Origin: an uncultured Oscillospiraceae bacterium
GTDB taxonomy: Bacteria; Bacillota; Clostridia; Oscillospirales; Oscillospiraceae
DNA: 32,801 nt
NCBI GenBank assembly: GCA_947623875.1
Contig: CANQII010000008.1
Span: forward strand, 1 to 32,801
Reading direction: 5' to 3'
Each line of letters starts with the position of its first letter. Within the stretch, counting starts at the first letter, position 1. The notes under the pieces were generated by a model. The model saw only the letters and a program-made list of their open reading frames with translations, was not told the origin of the DNA and searched no databases. Positions 31,540 to 32,801 of the stretch are shown here, piece after piece. The position numbers were made by a program, and so were the translations under genes.

Positions 31540-32652
31540 GTGAGCAAAGAAGCAACTAAGACCGCCAAACCAAAGGAGAACAAGCCTGCGGAGGCTGCCA
31601 AGGTGACAACGGAGGCCAAGACTGAGACCGCAACCGCCGTTGTGGAGCGCGAGATCCCGTACAAGCAGCCGCCCACACCAGCTCCCGCACCCGTCAAGAA
31701 GAAAAAGAAGAACAAGATCTCCCGCCGTGAGAACAACTGGCACGGCTGGCTCTTCATCGGGCCCTATGCCCTGATCTTCTCCATCTTCATCCTGATCCCC
31801 GTTATCCTCGCGGTGATCCTGTCCTTCACAAACTTCAACGCCATTCAGTTCCCGAAATTCGTCGGCTTCCTGAACTACATCACCATCCTGACCAACGATG
31901 AAGTGTTCATGAAGTACGTACTGCCCAACACGGTGGTCTACGCTGTGGTGGTCGGTATCGGCGGATACGTCCTCTCGTTCGTGCTGGCATGGGCCCTCTG
32001 TAACCTGACCAAGCCCGTGCGTACTGTGTGCGCCCTGATCCTCTACTCCCCGAGTATGACCACCGGCGTCGCCATGACAGTTCTTTGGAAGGTCATCTTC
32101 TCCGGTGACCAGGCTGGTCTTTTGAACAGCTGGTTGATGGAGTTAGGCGTCATCACGGAGCCGATCATCTGGCTCACCGATGCCCGATATCTGCTCCCCA
32201 TCGTCATCGTGATCGGACTTTGGTCTTCCATGGGTATCGGCTTCCTCTCCATGATCGCCGGTATCTTGAACAACGATGAGTCCCTTTACGAGGCCGCTGC
32301 CATCGACGGCGTGTCCAACCGGTTCCAGGAGATGTTCTACATCACCATCCCCCAGATGAAACCGCAGATGCTCTTCGCCGCCGTCATGGCCATCGTAAAC
32401 GCATTCCAGAATGGTATGGTCACCTCCATGCTGGTGGGCAACCCGTCCCCGGGCTACGCCTCTCAGTTGATGGTGAACCACATCGAGGACTACGGCTTCC
32501 TGCGCTATGAGATGGGCTATGCAGCCGCCGTCTCCGTGGTGCTGCTGCTGATCGTCCAGCTCTTCAGCAAGGCCTGCAACGCTCTGCTGACCGAGAAAGA
32601 CCCGTACGGAAAGAAAGGAGGAGACGAGGATGAACAAGGGGAAGAAAATTAA
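31540..32652 (+). CDS. Sugar ABC transporter permease, MalF/AraP type
   Basis: 370 residues from GTG 31540 with GAGGAGGTGATC just upstream. About 70 Lys/Ala/Glu/Pro-rich residues (ending in [11 protein letters not shown]) come before the first helix, longer than in most permeases of this type. Six membrane helices follow (from [20 protein letters not shown] to [14 protein letters not shown]). The EAA loop that docks the ATPase is present ([20 protein letters not shown]). It pairs with the next permease, whose start it overlaps by 23 bases. The ATPase subunit is not in the window; clostridial sugar importers often share one (MsmK/MsmX type) encoded elsewhere. Confidence 0.92.
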   Translation: MSKEATKTAKPKENKPAEAAKVTTEAKTETATAVVEREIPYKQPPTPAPAPVKKKKKNKISRRENNWHGWLFIGPYALIFSIFILIPVILAVILSFTNFNAIQFPKFVGFLNYITILTNDEVFMKYVLPNTVVYAVVVGIGGYVLSFVLAWALCNLTKPVRTVCALILYSPSMTTGVAMTVLWKVIFSGDQAGLLNSWLMELGVITEPIIWLTDARYLLPIVIVIGLWSSMGIGFLSMIAGILNNDESLYEAAAIDGVSNRFQEMFYITIPQMKPQMLFAAVMAIVNAFQNGMVTSMLVGNPSPGYASQLMVNHIEDYGFLRYEMGYAAAVSVVLLLIVQLFSKACNALLTEKDPYGKKGGDEDEQGEEN

Positions 32653-32801
32653 CCCCAAAAGCTTTGAGATCGGACAGCTCAAGATTCTGCTGATCATCTT
32701 GCCGCTGGTCATTTTCATGGGGATGCCAATCATCTTCATCATCAACCATGCGTTCAAGCCCATGGAGGAGTTGTTTGCATTCCCGCCCACCTTCTTCGTG
32801 A
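32630..32801 (+). CDS. Sugar ABC transporter permease, MalG/AraQ type (5' part)
   Basis: The first 57 residues are visible before the window ends. ATG 32630 is preceded by AAAGGAGGAG (32614-32623). A first membrane helix ([20 protein letters not shown]) is followed by [18 protein letters not shown], the typical segment after helix 1 in MalG-type permeases. It overlaps the preceding permease gene, so the two are translated together. Confidence 0.85.
   Translation, partial: MNKGKKINPKSFEIGQLKILLIILPLVIFMGMPIIFIINHAFKPMEELFAFPPTFFV

Overview
The window looks like the chromosome of an anaerobic, GC-rich gut Firmicute, most likely a clostridial member of the Oscillospiraceae type. The signs are a CoA-dependent, ferredoxin-linked oxoacid oxidoreductase under a T-box, clostridial lipoprotein and sortase-type surface proteins, strong AGGAGG ribosome sites, and TTG-N17-TATAAT promoters. 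The taxonomic call is inference; no rRNA or marker gene is present.

Layout. (1) 1-5152: the tail of a von Willebrand A protein, a large surface protein joining a tyrosine-phosphatase-like domain to a 5'-nucleotidase, and a membrane-bound XRE regulator on the other strand. (2) 5412-6846: a short tRNA-Gly-like RNA that lacks its anticodon but keeps a promoter and terminator, followed by a lower-GC Rpn-family nuclease gene that looks acquired. (3) 7438-10813: a cytoplasmic GH13 alpha-amylase, a DUF362 gene cut by an in-frame TAG, and a convergent DUF4261-like gene. (4) 10884-14276, minus strand: a four-gene 2-oxoacid:ferredoxin oxidoreductase operon (gamma-delta-alpha-beta) behind a complete T-box leader whose specifier reads best as ATC (Ile). 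(5) 14339-18024, minus strand: an iron-sulfur flavoprotein, a nicotinamidase-like hydrolase and an orphan CbiT-like protein in one operon, then a cysteine-cluster protein with a two-lobed aspartic protease in another. (6) 18119-20173: a second cytoplasmic GH13 enzyme, then a non-coding stretch rich in palindromes and GTTTAC/GTGTAAA motifs, ending in a very strong terminator. (7) 20174-21334: about 1.1 kb without a credible gene but with several repeat types. (8) 21335-32801: an arabinan/arabinose utilisation locus: araA, two secreted GH43 lipoproteins, a small membrane protein, an intracellular GH43 on the opposite strand, and an ABC sugar importer with an unusually large binding protein and two permeases (the second runs off the end).

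How it works together. The arabinan locus is coherent: secreted GH43 enzymes debranch and cut arabinan outside, the ABC importer takes up oligomers, the cytoplasmic GH43 finishes them, and AraA isomerises arabinose to ribulose. AraB/AraD, a regulator and the importer ATPase are not in the window. The two GH13 enzymes have no signal peptide and fit intracellular glycogen or maltodextrin turnover. The T-box ties the oxoacid oxidoreductase to amino-acid supply; if the specifier is Ile, the enzyme may make branched-chain oxoacids by reductive carboxylation rather than serve only pyruvate oxidation.
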